Positions 8,032-14,647 of a DNA stretch of 59,475 bases are shown piece after piece. Position numbers and translations under genes: made by a program. The first letter of the stretch is position 1. Each line of letters opens with the position of its first letter. Source of the stretch: a bacterium (GTDB taxonomy: Bacteria > Patescibacteriota > Saccharimonadia > Saccharimonadales > Saccharimonadaceae); contig JAUIII010000004.1 in assembly GCA_030431855.1 (NCBI GenBank), forward strand, positions 1 through 59,475, in the 5' to 3' direction. The notes under the pieces were generated by a model. The model did not search any database. It was not told the origin of the DNA and saw only the letters and a program-made list of their open reading frames with translations.

Positions 8032-9537
8032 CTATTTCCGTCGAGGAAGAAGGCGCTCTAGCATGCCGCGGCTTTCGCGAGATAGCTGCATGCGAAGCTT
8101 TTCTTTCGCGTGGTTCGTAGCAATGTATTCTTTCCACTGCGCTTTGGGCTTGGCGGTTTTGCTGGTTAATACTTCCACGACATCACCATGCTGCAACACG
8201 TAGCTAAACGGCTTCATGACGCCATTTACTTTAAAGCCACTGGCGTGTGACGCGACGTCTGAGTGAACGCGGTAGGCAAAGTCGAGCGGATACGCACCGA
8301 CTGGCAGGTCCCAAATATCTCCCTTTGGCGAGTAGATGAAAATCCGATCTTTAAACAAATTCATACGGAATTTTTTCGCATCGAATTTCTTGTGTTCCGA
8401 CGCTTTCGCGGCGGCTTCCTGCAAGTCAAGTATCCATGAAAGATTTGCGGGTAGTTTTGCAATCGCACCTTTTTTGTATGCTTCAGTCAGCTTAGACTCG
8501 TTGTAATGGAAGCTCGCGGCGAATCCACGTTCGGCGTAATCGTGCATTTCGCGCGTACGCACCTGAAATTCGACGATTTGCCCAGCATCGGTTTGCACGG
8601 TGGTGTGCAAGCTTTGGTAGCCGTTTTGCTTTGGCTGAGCAACGTAATCTTTTATACGTTCGTAAAAAGGCGTGAACAGTTCGTGTAGGACACCGAGCAC
8701 CAAATAACAGGTTGAAAGATCGTCTACGATGATGCGCAGTGCAATCAGGTCGTGTACTCTATCGATATCGCCGTCAAGCCGATCGAGCTTTTTAAATGTG
8801 CTGTACACGCTTTTTACTCGTCCATCCATCTCGAACTCGATTTTTTCGTCTTTTAACCTGGCTTCAACTTCACGCTGTACGGTAGCCAGTTTCTTTTGGC
8901 TTTTCTTTAGGCGGCTATCCATCAGTGTTTTGGTGCGAGCAAAATCTTTTGGCATCATGTAGCGAAAAGCGAGTTCCTCTAGCTGCACACGCACGCGGCC
9001 CATGTTTAGGCGGTCGGCGAGCGGCGCGAACACCTCCATTGTTTCACGAGCAATTTTTTTCTGCTTTTCACGGGGCATGTGCTCGAGCGTTTGCATGTTG
9101 TGCAAGCGGTCGGCGAGCTTAATTATCAACACGCGGACATCTTGGCCTACGGCAATCATAAGTTTTGACAGGTTATCTTTGGTACCGGGCAGGTAGGTAG
9201 TAAGGTCGCGCATACCGCTGCGAGCCTTGCCAACTTTCGTAACGCCATCCACCAAAAACGCCACGTCGCGCCCAAACAGCGATTCGAGTTGCTCCAAATT
9301 AATATCGGTATCCTCTATAGTATCGTGCAATATGCCTGCCAGCACCGAGTCGATATCCATCTGCCAATCACACAGGATACACGCCACGGCGAGGGGGTGC
9401 ATCAGGTACGGCTCGCCACTGGCGCGTTTTTGGCCTTTGTGAGCTTTTTCGGCCACATCTAAGGCGTGCTCTATTTCTAGCACCTCATCGTTCGTGTATT
9501 GTTGCTTTGCACGTTGCAGCATGTCAGCTCGTCCCAT
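8032..9537 (-). CDS. rel: RelA/SpoT-type (p)ppGpp synthetase/hydrolase, short form
   Basis: 501 aa bifunctional Rel. The HD hydrolase domain (about 25-180) keeps H47 and HDTIED (71-76). The synthetase domain (about 215-345) keeps VHDLIALRI, DYVAQPKQNGYQSLH (297-311) and VEFQVRT, although the usual AAHW after RGFA is ASFH here. A TGS domain lies at about 395-460. The protein ends some 40 residues later, lacking the helical, zinc-finger and ACT/RRM domains of typical 700-750 aa Rel that sense ribosomes and amino acids. It should make or degrade the alarmone, but regulation must differ. Confidence 0.9.
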   Translation of the reverse strand: MGRADMLQRAKQQYTNDEVLEIEHALDVAEKAHKGQKRASGEPYLMHPLAVACILCDWQMDIDSVLAGILHDTIEDTDINLEQLESLFGRDVAFLVDGVTKVGKARSGMRDLTTYLPGTKDNLSKLMIAVGQDVRVLIIKLADRLHNMQTLEHMPREKQKKIARETMEVFAPLADRLNMGRVRVQLEELAFRYMMPKDFARTKTLMDSRLKKSQKKLATVQREVEARLKDEKIEFEMDGRVKSVYSTFKKLDRLDGDIDRVHDLIALRIIVDDLSTCYLVLGVLHELFTPFYERIKDYVAQPKQNGYQSLHTTVQTDAGQIVEFQVRTREMHDYAERGFAASFHYNESKLTEAYKKGAIAKLPANLSWILDLQEAAAKASEHKKFDAKKFRMNLFKDRIFIYSPKGDIWDLPVGAYPLDFAYRVHSDVASHASGFKVNGVMKPFSYVLQHGDVVEVLTSKTAKPKAQWKEYIATNHAKEKLRMQLSRESRGMLERLLPRRK

Positions 9538-9544
9538 ATCTATA

Positions 9545-9550
9545 ATTATA
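9545..9550 (-). promoter_or_regulatory. -10 box of leaderless promoter for rel
   Basis: Minus-strand TATAAT with 7 nt (TATAGAT) before the ATG at 9537. Confidence 0.65.
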
Positions 9551-9567
9551 TACTAATCGGGGTAGTG

Positions 9568-9573
9568 TATAAT
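9568..9573 (+). promoter_or_regulatory. -10 box for gap
   Basis: TATAAT 46 nt before the gap ATG, divergent from the rel -10 only 17 bp away. The expected mRNA has a leader of about 40 nt. Confidence 0.5.
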
Positions 9574-9619
9574 CATAAGCAAGACAAGAAATGCATGTAC
9601 TGAAAGGGTGGGAAAACAC

Positions 9620-10633
9620 ATGAGTACAACCAAGATCGCCATTAACGGCTTTGGACGAATCGGCCGCAATGCCTTTAAGATTGCCTTTGAACGAAGTGAT
9701 TTAGAGATTGTCGCCATAAATGACCTAACAGATAATAAAACACTGGCGTACTTGCTGAAACACGACAGCAACTACGGCACCTATGGCCACGATGTAACGG
9801 CAGAGGAAGACGGCTTTAGTGTTGATGGCAAAAAGGTAAAGGTGTTAGCTGAGAAAGATCCTGCTGCGCTGCCATGGGGTGACATGGGCGTCGACTTGGT
9901 GATTGAAAGTACTGGTTTTTTTACCGATAAAGAAGGTGCAAGCAAGCACATTCAGGCCGGTGCGAAACGCGTGGTAATATCTGGCCCAACTAAATCGGAT
10001 GGCGTGGATACGATTGTCCTAGGCGCCAACGACGACAAGGTAGAAGGCGCGACTGAAGTGATTTCAAACGCCAGCTGTACTACCAACAGCTTGGGTGCGG
10101 TGATGGCCGTTCTCGACGCTGAATTCGGCGTCGAAAAAAGTATGTTGACCACAGTTCACAGCTACACCGCCAGTCAAAAACTACAGGATGCTCCAGCCAA
10201 AGACCTGCGTGAGGGCCGCAACGCTGCTGAAAACATGGTACCTACCACTACCGGCGCTGCCATTGCTGTTACGAAAACATTGCCACAGCTAGAGGGCAAG
10301 TTTGATGGCGTGAGCGTACGTGTGCCAACTCCTGTGGTATCGATTTCAGATGTTACCGCGTTACTTTCAAAAGACGTAACTGTAGAAGAAGTGAACGAAG
10401 CGTTTAAAAAAGCGGCCGCGCAAGATTACTACCAGGGAATTTTAGGCGTGTCAGACGAACCATTAGTTTCGAGTGATTACATTGGTAATAGTAATTCTGG
10501 CACGGTGGACTTGCCACTGACCAAAGTCGTCGATGGCAACCTGATAAAAGTGATGGTATGGTACGACAACGAGTGGGGGTATTCGAATCGTTTGGTTGAA
10601 CTCGTTGCCGACGTTGGTAAAAGTTTGCAATAA
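9620..10633 (+). CDS. gap: Glyceraldehyde-3-phosphate dehydrogenase, type I
   Basis: 337 aa NAD-dependent GAPDH. NAD-binding INGFGRIGR lies at 8-16, the catalytic Cys153 is in SNASCTTNS, the paired His180 is in TTVHSYT, and the C-terminal WYDNEWGYSNR motif is present. It oxidises glyceraldehyde 3-phosphate in lower glycolysis. The ATG at 9620 is chosen over a GTG at 9608 because GGGTGGG just upstream can serve as ribosome site and the NAD motif then begins at the normal distance. Its TAA is embedded in the T-run of the terminator of the oppositely oriented cassette gene downstream. Confidence 0.95.
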   Translation: MSTTKIAINGFGRIGRNAFKIAFERSDLEIVAINDLTDNKTLAYLLKHDSNYGTYGHDVTAEEDGFSVDGKKVKVLAEKDPAALPWGDMGVDLVIESTGFFTDKEGASKHIQAGAKRVVISGPTKSDGVDTIVLGANDDKVEGATEVISNASCTTNSLGAVMAVLDAEFGVEKSMLTTVHSYTASQKLQDAPAKDLREGRNAAENMVPTTTGAAIAVTKTLPQLEGKFDGVSVRVPTPVVSISDVTALLSKDVTVEEVNEAFKKAAAQDYYQGILGVSDEPLVSSDYIGNSNSGTVDLPLTKVVDGNLIKVMVWYDNEWGYSNRLVELVADVGKSLQ

Positions 10634-10653
10634 AAAAACACCCATCTTGGGTG
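10632..10653 (-). terminator. Intrinsic terminator of GC-rich cassette A
   Basis: Read on the minus strand: CACCCA, loop AGA, TGGGTG, then seven T. On the plus strand the same stem is followed by AAATATC, so it serves the minus-strand cassette gene and not gap. Confidence 0.75.
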
Positions 10654-10659
10654 AAATAT

Positions 10660-10712
10660 CTTTGAAGCGCGGGCTCCGCGGGACGATGTCCCGCGGAGCC
10701 CGTCGCATCTCA
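10660..10712 (-). repeat. Conserved 53-nt 3-prime block with large hairpin, copy A
   Basis: Matches 11233-11285 at 50 of 53 positions. It contains a perfect 15-bp inverted repeat (arms 10670-10684 and 10688-10702, arm sequence CGGGCTCCGCGGGAC, 3-nt loop). It starts with a TGA shortly after the ORF stop and ends CGCTTCAAAG before the U-tract terminator. Confidence 0.9.
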
Positions 10713-10719
10713 GAAGTGG

Positions 10720-11082
10720 TCAGCTGTCGGGCGGCTTGACTGAGTAGACGCGGTCGATGTTGGGGAACGTCACGGGGTGCCGCTTCTCGTAGAGTGCGTT
10801 CAGTTGCGGGCTGCAGAACAGCACGAGCACCACGAGATCTGCGCTGAGGATCAATGTTGTGACCAGCGCGAGCGCCGGTGGGTTGTTGATCGTCCAGTCC
10901 GGCTTCGTGAGAGCGGCGTACGCCCAGACGATGATCTCGAGGTTCCCGGTGAGCGTGATCGCCAAGGCGGCGAGCATGAACTTGAAGCGGCCGCGATAGT
11001 TGTACACGATCGCCAACAACGCCACTCCGGGAAGAACCACCGTCAGGACCATGCCGCTGATGAGCATCAGGTTGAACAACAT
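10720..11082 (-). CDS. Cassette A protein: small GC-rich-coded membrane protein, unknown function
   Basis: 120 aa, not recognised. Three to four hydrophobic segments (about 5-27, 35-57, 70-92) separated by short polar loops, with a polar C-terminal tail of about 25 residues (YEKRHPVTFPNIDRV). The N terminus is hydrophobic from residue 2, so it is an integral membrane protein and not lipidated. Codon choice is dominated by CTG, GTC, GCG, ATC, ACG and CGC, in contrast to gap and rpiB on either side. A weak GGAAAG lies before the ATG. Promoter, leader and terminator all share its orientation, which supports it over the overlapping plus-strand frame. Confidence 0.65.
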   Translation of the reverse strand: MLFNLMLISGMVLTVVLPGVALLAIVYNYRGRFKFMLAALAITLTGNLEIIVWAYAALTKPDWTINNPPALALVTTLILSADLVVLVLFCSPQLNALYEKRHPVTFPNIDRVYSVKPPDS

Positions 11083-11102
11083 GGGGTCAACTTTCCGATC
11101 TA

Positions 11103-11118
11103 AGGTGCAGGCGCACCT
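11103..11118 (-). promoter_or_regulatory. Leader hairpin of cassette A
   Basis: AGGTGC and GCACCT separated by AGGC, 20 nt upstream of the ATG. It is the same as the element at 11610-11628 except for one inserted base. It could be an RNA hairpin controlling translation or a DNA operator for a dimeric regulator. Confidence 0.6.
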
Positions 11119-11144
11119 CGATCTATGTAGATGTATAGAGAGGT

Positions 11145-11187
11145 AAGCCTATCTTTTCATTATAGCATAAATGGTATAAAAAGTCAA
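11145..11187 (-). promoter_or_regulatory. Promoter of cassette A
   Basis: TTGACT, 17 bp, TATAAT. The 23 bp at 11145-11167 (start of the -10 region plus the first transcribed bases GAAAAGATAGGCTT) are identical to 11654-11676 in cassette B. Confidence 0.85.
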
Positions 11188-11204
11188 TATATCAAGTGCT
11201 ATGA

Positions 11205-11230
11205 TAAAAATAAACAACCTGCTTGGGTGT
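11205..11230 (-). terminator. Degenerate intrinsic terminator of cassette B
   Basis: Minus strand: CACCC, AAGCA, GGTTG, then TTTATTTTT. It is related to the cassette A terminator but has a mismatch in the stem. It lies just upstream of the cassette A -35. Confidence 0.45.
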
Positions 11231-11232
11231 AA

Positions 11233-11285
11233 CTTTGAAGCGCGGGCTCCGCGGGACGGTGTCCCACGGAGCCCGTCGCACCTCA
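11233..11285 (-). repeat. Conserved 53-nt 3-prime block with large hairpin, copy B
   Basis: 50 of 53 positions match 10660-10712. Hairpin arms are 11243-11257 and 11261-11275. The single change within the stem gives a U-G wobble in minus-strand RNA but a C-A mismatch in plus-strand RNA, which fits selection on a minus-strand transcript. Confidence 0.9.
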
Positions 11286-11585
11286 GGGCGTGGGCGAGAG
11301 CGTGATCTGCTCGCAGAGCTTGATGCCTCGCCTCGCCATTCGGCGCGCCTTCTTGTAGTGCTCTTGCGTGTGCGCACGCCGCGCACCATCGAGAAGGTGT
11401 TCGGCGCGCACCAGACGCAGCCAGTAGTCGCGCCAGCTCATGTCGTTGCCGCGCTCGCGCAGCCTGTTGTGGCGGGCGCTGAGTGCGCGGATGGTGTTGC
11501 CGGAGTCGCTCTTCGAGACGACCTTACGCGTGATATCCGTGTCGCCCAGGTACGTTAGGACGCTTTGGACACGGCTTGAGCTCAT
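11283..11585 (-). CDS. Cassette B protein: small basic protein, unknown function
   Basis: 100 aa, not recognised. No hydrophobic segment; very rich in Arg/Lys with many helical stretches (RALSARHNRLRERG, KKARRMARRGIKL), so a nucleic-acid-binding or ribosome-associated role is possible but unproven. Codons are strongly G/C-ending (CGC, GCC, CTG, ACG), unlike the flanking chromosome. GAAGGA lies about 10 nt before the ATG as a plausible ribosome site. An overlapping plus-strand frame (11223-11558) exists but has no promoter or ribosome site. Confidence 0.6.
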   Translation of the reverse strand: MSSSRVQSVLTYLGDTDITRKVVSKSDSGNTIRALSARHNRLRERGNDMSWRDYWLRLVRAEHLLDGARRAHTQEHYKKARRMARRGIKLCEQITLSPTP

Positions 11586-11609
11586 GGCGGGGTATCCTTC
11601 GCAGGTTCT

Positions 11610-11628
11610 GAGGTGCAGGCTGCACCTC
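11610..11628 (-). promoter_or_regulatory. Leader hairpin/palindrome of cassette B
   Basis: Perfect 9-bp palindrome, GAGGTGCAG and CTGCACCTC around one base, 24 nt before the ATG. The counterpart in cassette A is at 11103-11118. Confidence 0.65.
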
Positions 11629-11653
11629 GTGTCGATGGTGATCGTTCAAAGTG

Positions 11654-11696
11654 AAGCCTATCTTTTCATTATAGCACAAAAACTACGATTAGTCAA
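11654..11696 (-). promoter_or_regulatory. Promoter of cassette B
   Basis: TTGACT, 17 bp, TATAAT, with 11654-11676 identical to the cassette A promoter/leader start. It is divergent from the rpiB -10 about 37 bp away. Confidence 0.85.
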
Positions 11697-11732
11697 TATA
11701 ACCATAAGCTTTACATCACTTTTATGAGGTCG

Positions 11733-11738
11733 TATACT
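11733..11738 (+). promoter_or_regulatory. -10 box of leaderless promoter for rpiB
   Basis: TATACT, 7 nt before the ATG at 11746. Confidence 0.6.
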
Positions 11739-11745
11739 AAGAAAT

Positions 11746-12201
11746 ATGAAACTATTCTTGGGTGCGGATCACGGGGGCTTTTACCTAAAAGAAAAAATCT
11801 TCGCGTATTTGGCAAAACACGGCTATGAAGTAGAAGATGTGGGCGACAAAGAGCTCGACCCAAAAGACGATTTTCCTGAATTCGCGCAGCTCGCTGCTTT
11901 GAAAGTGCTGGGCGAGGAGGAAAAAGACGATCCACGCGCGATTCTGATATGTACCGGCGGCCAGGGTATGGCTATGGCAGCAAACCGCTTTCGTGGTATA
12001 CGCGCCGCAGTGATATGGGATGCATTTGAAGCCAAAGAATGCCGCAACGACAACAATAGCAATGTGCTGTGTTTGCCAGCTCGGGTGGTAGAAGACGATG
12101 AAGCATTGTGGGAAGGCATATTAGAAACCTGGCTCAATACAGAATTTGCCGGAGCCGCCAGATTTAAGCGCCGCAACGCGCAGTTAGACGAGCTTGCATA
12201 G
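11746..12201 (+). CDS. rpiB: Ribose-5-phosphate isomerase B family (RpiB/LacAB)
   Basis: 151 aa. GADHGG (6-11) with D8/H9 and the Cys69 of ICTGGQGMAMAANR match the RpiB active site, though the usual CGTGIG loop reads CTGGQG here. It interconverts ribose 5-phosphate and ribulose 5-phosphate in the non-oxidative pentose phosphate pathway. A LacA/LacB-like sugar-phosphate isomerase is the alternative given the altered loop, but rpe and transketolase immediately downstream favour pentose metabolism. There are 3 nt between its stop and rpe. Confidence 0.85.
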   Translation: MKLFLGADHGGFYLKEKIFAYLAKHGYEVEDVGDKELDPKDDFPEFAQLAALKVLGEEEKDDPRAILICTGGQGMAMAANRFRGIRAAVIWDAFEAKECRNDNNSNVLCLPARVVEDDEALWEGILETWLNTEFAGAARFKRRNAQLDELA

Positions 12202-12204
12202 CAT

Positions 12205-12849
12205 ATGGCAGTAATTGCACCGGCAGTACTAGCTGAAAACGCTGATATGTACAAGCAAACGATGGAGAAAATTCAGAGTTTCGCCGAGCGTGTACACCTG
12301 GACATAGCCGATGGAGAATTTGCGCCTACATTTACGGTGAGCGCAAAAGAGCTTTGGTGGGCTGCCAATTGGCACGCTGATATTCATGCGATGGTAGCTC
12401 GACCCAGCGAACACGTAGACCAACTGATAGCCCTGAAACCAAGCTTGATTATTTTTCACGCCGAAGTGCAAGAAGATTTGTTGCCGACACTGCAAAAAGT
12501 GCAGGCCGCTGGTATAAAAGCCGGCATTGCATTGCAGAGGCCTACGGTACCTGCGTCGGTGGGAAGTTTGATAGAAATGGTTGAACACGTGATGATATTT
12601 TCTGGCGATCTTGGCCACTACGGTGGTCAGGCTAGTTTGATGCAACTGGAAAAGGTGCGCTTGATTCGAGCGATTAAGCCGAGTATTGAGGTAGGCTGGG
12701 ACGGCGGCGTGACAGTAGATAATGCCTTTACCCTGAGCCAAGGCGGTATTGACGTGTTAAATGTTGGTGGCACGATTGCAAAAAGTACCGACCCAGCAGC
12801 GACGTACAAACAATTGGTGGGCGAAATAAACAAGCACGGCGTTATTTAA
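12205..12849 (+). CDS. rpe: Ribulose-phosphate 3-epimerase family
   Basis: 214 aa TIM barrel. Metal and catalytic positions are visible: HLDIADG (H31, D33), H61 in DIHAMV and D166 in WDGGV. Typical Rpe has HxDxMDGxFVPN here, so the family assignment is good but the sequence is divergent. It should epimerise ribulose 5-phosphate and xylulose 5-phosphate. It sits directly after rpiB and before the split transketolase, forming a pentose phosphate gene run. A related phosphosugar epimerase is the alternative. Confidence 0.8.
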   Translation: MAVIAPAVLAENADMYKQTMEKIQSFAERVHLDIADGEFAPTFTVSAKELWWAANWHADIHAMVARPSEHVDQLIALKPSLIIFHAEVQEDLLPTLQKVQAAGIKAGIALQRPTVPASVGSLIEMVEHVMIFSGDLGHYGGQASLMQLEKVRLIRAIKPSIEVGWDGGVTVDNAFTLSQGGIDVLNVGGTIAKSTDPAATYKQLVGEINKHGVI

Positions 12850-12864
12850 CGCTTATGGCTATGC

Positions 12865-12870
12865 TACAAT
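12865..12870 (+). promoter_or_regulatory. -10 box (TACAAT) of the transketolase operon
   Basis: TACAAT 10 nt before the ATG at 12881. From this box through the fourth codon the sequence matches the pfkB-like gene at 16946-16970 at 23 of 25 positions. Confidence 0.5.
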
Positions 12871-12880
12871 AAGAGCAGTA

Positions 12881-13756
12881 ATGAGTGGGCGGCTAACCAA
12901 CAAACAGCTGGAAGAAAAAGCGAATACAATTCGCAAAGATATTATTCGCATGCTCGAGGAAGCTGGCAGTGGCCACAGCGCCGGTCCCCTTGGCTTGGCA
13001 GACCTAGTGACGACGCTCTATTTCGATGTAATGAATCTCGACCCAAAAAACCCTGAATGGGACGGGCGAGATTTCTTTTTCCTTTCAAACGGCCACTGTG
13101 TACCCGTGCAATACGCGGTGATGGCCGAACTAGGATTTTTCCCGAAAGAAGAACTAATGACATTGCGCAAATGGGGTTCACGGCTGCAGGGCCACCCAGA
13201 ACGTACCAAGCTACCAGGCCTTGAAAACACCTCTGGGCCACTGGGCAGTGGACTTTCACAAGCAGCTGGTGTGGCGTATTCGTTGCAGTATCTCGACCAC
13301 GACAACCATCGTTTCGTGTACTGCGTGACAGGTGACGGCGAGTTAGACGAAGGCAATATATGGGAAGCGGCTATGTTTGCGGGCAAATACAAGCTTTCGC
13401 AGTTGGTAGTGTTCGTTGACCGTAACAATATACAGATTGATGGCAACACTGAAGACGTGATGCCGCTAGAAGACTTAGCGGGCAAATGGAAGAGCTTCGG
13501 CTGGCACGTGCAAGAGATTGACGGCCATAATATAGAGAGCATTCAAGACGCCGTGGGCATGGCGAAAGCGATCGAGCACCGCCCAAGCGTTATTATTACG
13601 CATACTATCCCAGGCAAGGGGGTAGACTTCATGGAATACGACTATCACTGGCATGGCGGTGCACCGGGCTTGGGTGTACCTAATCACGAACAAGCAAAAA
13701 TTGCGTTAAAAGAATTGCGGTCTTTACAGGGTAAAATTACCGGAGACCATGATTAG
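12881..13756 (+). CDS. tktN: Transketolase, N-terminal (TPP-binding) subunit
   Basis: 291 aa equal to the N-terminal third-to-half of transketolase. It shows GHSAGPLGLADL (31-42) and the TPP motif GDGELDEGN (151-159) with DRNN downstream. It contributes the pyrophosphate-binding half and needs the C-terminal subunit encoded at 14648. Two-carbon ketol transfer links pentose phosphates to glycolysis. Split transketolases are known in archaea and several bacteria; here the two halves are separated by an unrelated membrane transporter gene. Confidence 0.92.
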   Translation: MSGRLTNKQLEEKANTIRKDIIRMLEEAGSGHSAGPLGLADLVTTLYFDVMNLDPKNPEWDGRDFFFLSNGHCVPVQYAVMAELGFFPKEELMTLRKWGSRLQGHPERTKLPGLENTSGPLGSGLSQAAGVAYSLQYLDHDNHRFVYCVTGDGELDEGNIWEAAMFAGKYKLSQLVVFVDRNNIQIDGNTEDVMPLEDLAGKWKSFGWHVQEIDGHNIESIQDAVGMAKAIEHRPSVIITHTIPGKGVDFMEYDYHWHGGAPGLGVPNHEQAKIALKELRSLQGKITGDHD

Positions 13757-13759
13757 TAT

Positions 13760-14632
13760 ATGCCATGGCAATTAGTAATTTTGCTACAAAATGTTTTTGC
13801 TAGTGTATATGCATTAGAATCGCGAACGCTTGCAAATAAGTATAAGAAAGCACACTTCCAGATATTGTCTGTGGTTTTTAGCTTTGTGTATGCGGTATTT
13901 CTGGGATATGCAGTTCTGAATAGCCGAGCAATCGATATGAGTCACGGACTAAGTTATTTGCCTCTTATAGTTCTCGTTGCCTCTGCCTTTACTGTATGGT
14001 CTGTACTAACCTTTATTACGCTGAGATATGTTGATGCGTCAGTAGGAACTCTATTAACAGCGATGAATTTACTAGCAGTTGTGATAGCTGCTGCGTTTCT
14101 TATAGGCGAGAACCTGAATGCCGTTCAGCTGTTAGGAGCAAGTTTATTATTTATAGCAGTTTATGTGGTGTACTCGATAAAGCAATCGAAACAAAAGCAC
14201 CACAATTATTTCATGGCACTAGCCCTGAGTGTTTTGGCCAGCATCTCTTTCGGCTTGGCGATTACAGGCGAAAAGTATCTGCTTGACCAAATGGGCATTC
14301 CAACGTATGCAGTTATTGGCATCGGGGCACAATTTCTCTTATTGCTTTTACCCGCACTGTTATTTAGAAGAACAGAGTTTAAAAATTTTAAAAATTCAAA
14401 ATTCCGCAACAAGGTTTTGGTAATGGGTCTGGTGCGAGGCGGGGCCGGGCTGTTATTCGTACTTGCTGTCGTGGGTGCTGATAATGTCTCTTTGATAGGA
14501 ATGCTGAGTGGCTTTAAGATAATACTTACGACAATTTTAGGTGCTATACTATTAAAAGAGCTTACGTTTATCAAGCGAAAGGCGATCGCGTCTGTGATTG
14601 CATGTGTCGCGGTAGGTCTCATGTTATGGTAA
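13760..14632 (+). CDS. EamA/DMT-family membrane transporter
   Basis: 290 aa with about ten hydrophobic segments in two repeats of five, the layout of the drug/metabolite transporter (EamA) superfamily; the loop at about 128-150 is basic. Substrate unknown. It lies between the transketolase halves with 3 nt upstream and 15 nt downstream, so it must be co-transcribed with them. Its codons are visibly more A/T-ending than those of its neighbours, suggesting later insertion. A transporter for a sugar or intermediate would suit the position but is a guess. Confidence 0.75.
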   Translation: MPWQLVILLQNVFASVYALESRTLANKYKKAHFQILSVVFSFVYAVFLGYAVLNSRAIDMSHGLSYLPLIVLVASAFTVWSVLTFITLRYVDASVGTLLTAMNLLAVVIAAAFLIGENLNAVQLLGASLLFIAVYVVYSIKQSKQKHHNYFMALALSVLASISFGLAITGEKYLLDQMGIPTYAVIGIGAQFLLLLLPALLFRRTEFKNFKNSKFRNKVLVMGLVRGGAGLLFVLAVVGADNVSLIGMLSGFKIILTTILGAILLKELTFIKRKAIASVIACVAVGLMLW

Positions 14633-14647
14633 CAGAAGCAGGGTGGT

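Larger units (their letters stand above)
10634..11190 (-). other. GC-rich single-gene cassette A (promoter, leader, ORF, double hairpin)
   Basis: Self-contained unit on the minus strand: -35 TTGACT (11182-11187), 17 bp spacer, TATAAT (11159-11164), a leader of about 70 nt with a hairpin (11103-11118), a 120 aa ORF (10720-11082), a 15-bp GC-rich hairpin (10670-10702) and a U-tract terminator (10632-10653). Promoter, leader hairpin and 3-prime block are shared with cassette B next to it, while the encoded proteins are unrelated. The ORF has strong G/C preference at third codon positions, unlike all surrounding genes. No transposase, integrase or target duplication was recognised. Confidence 0.75.
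11213..11699 (-). other. GC-rich single-gene cassette B
   Basis: Second unit in tandem with cassette A and the same orientation: -35 TTGACT (11691-11696), 17 bp spacer, TATAAT (11668-11673), GAAAAGATAGGCTT, a leader hairpin (11610-11628), a 100 aa ORF (11283-11585), the conserved 53-nt hairpin block (11233-11285) and a T-rich end. The ORF stop codon TGA is itself the first triplet of the conserved 3-prime block. The coding part is unrelated to that of cassette A, so only the frame of the cassette is repeated. Confidence 0.75.

Noticed and set aside
11200-11290. Integron attC-like site at the cassette junction
   Set aside because: No RYYYAAC/GTTRRRY core pair was found around the hairpin and no integrase gene is present in the window.
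10777-11558. Plus-strand ORFs of about 110 aa opposite the two cassette genes
   Set aside because: They are antisense frames in GC-rich DNA with no ribosome site, while promoters, leaders and U-tracts fit the minus strand.
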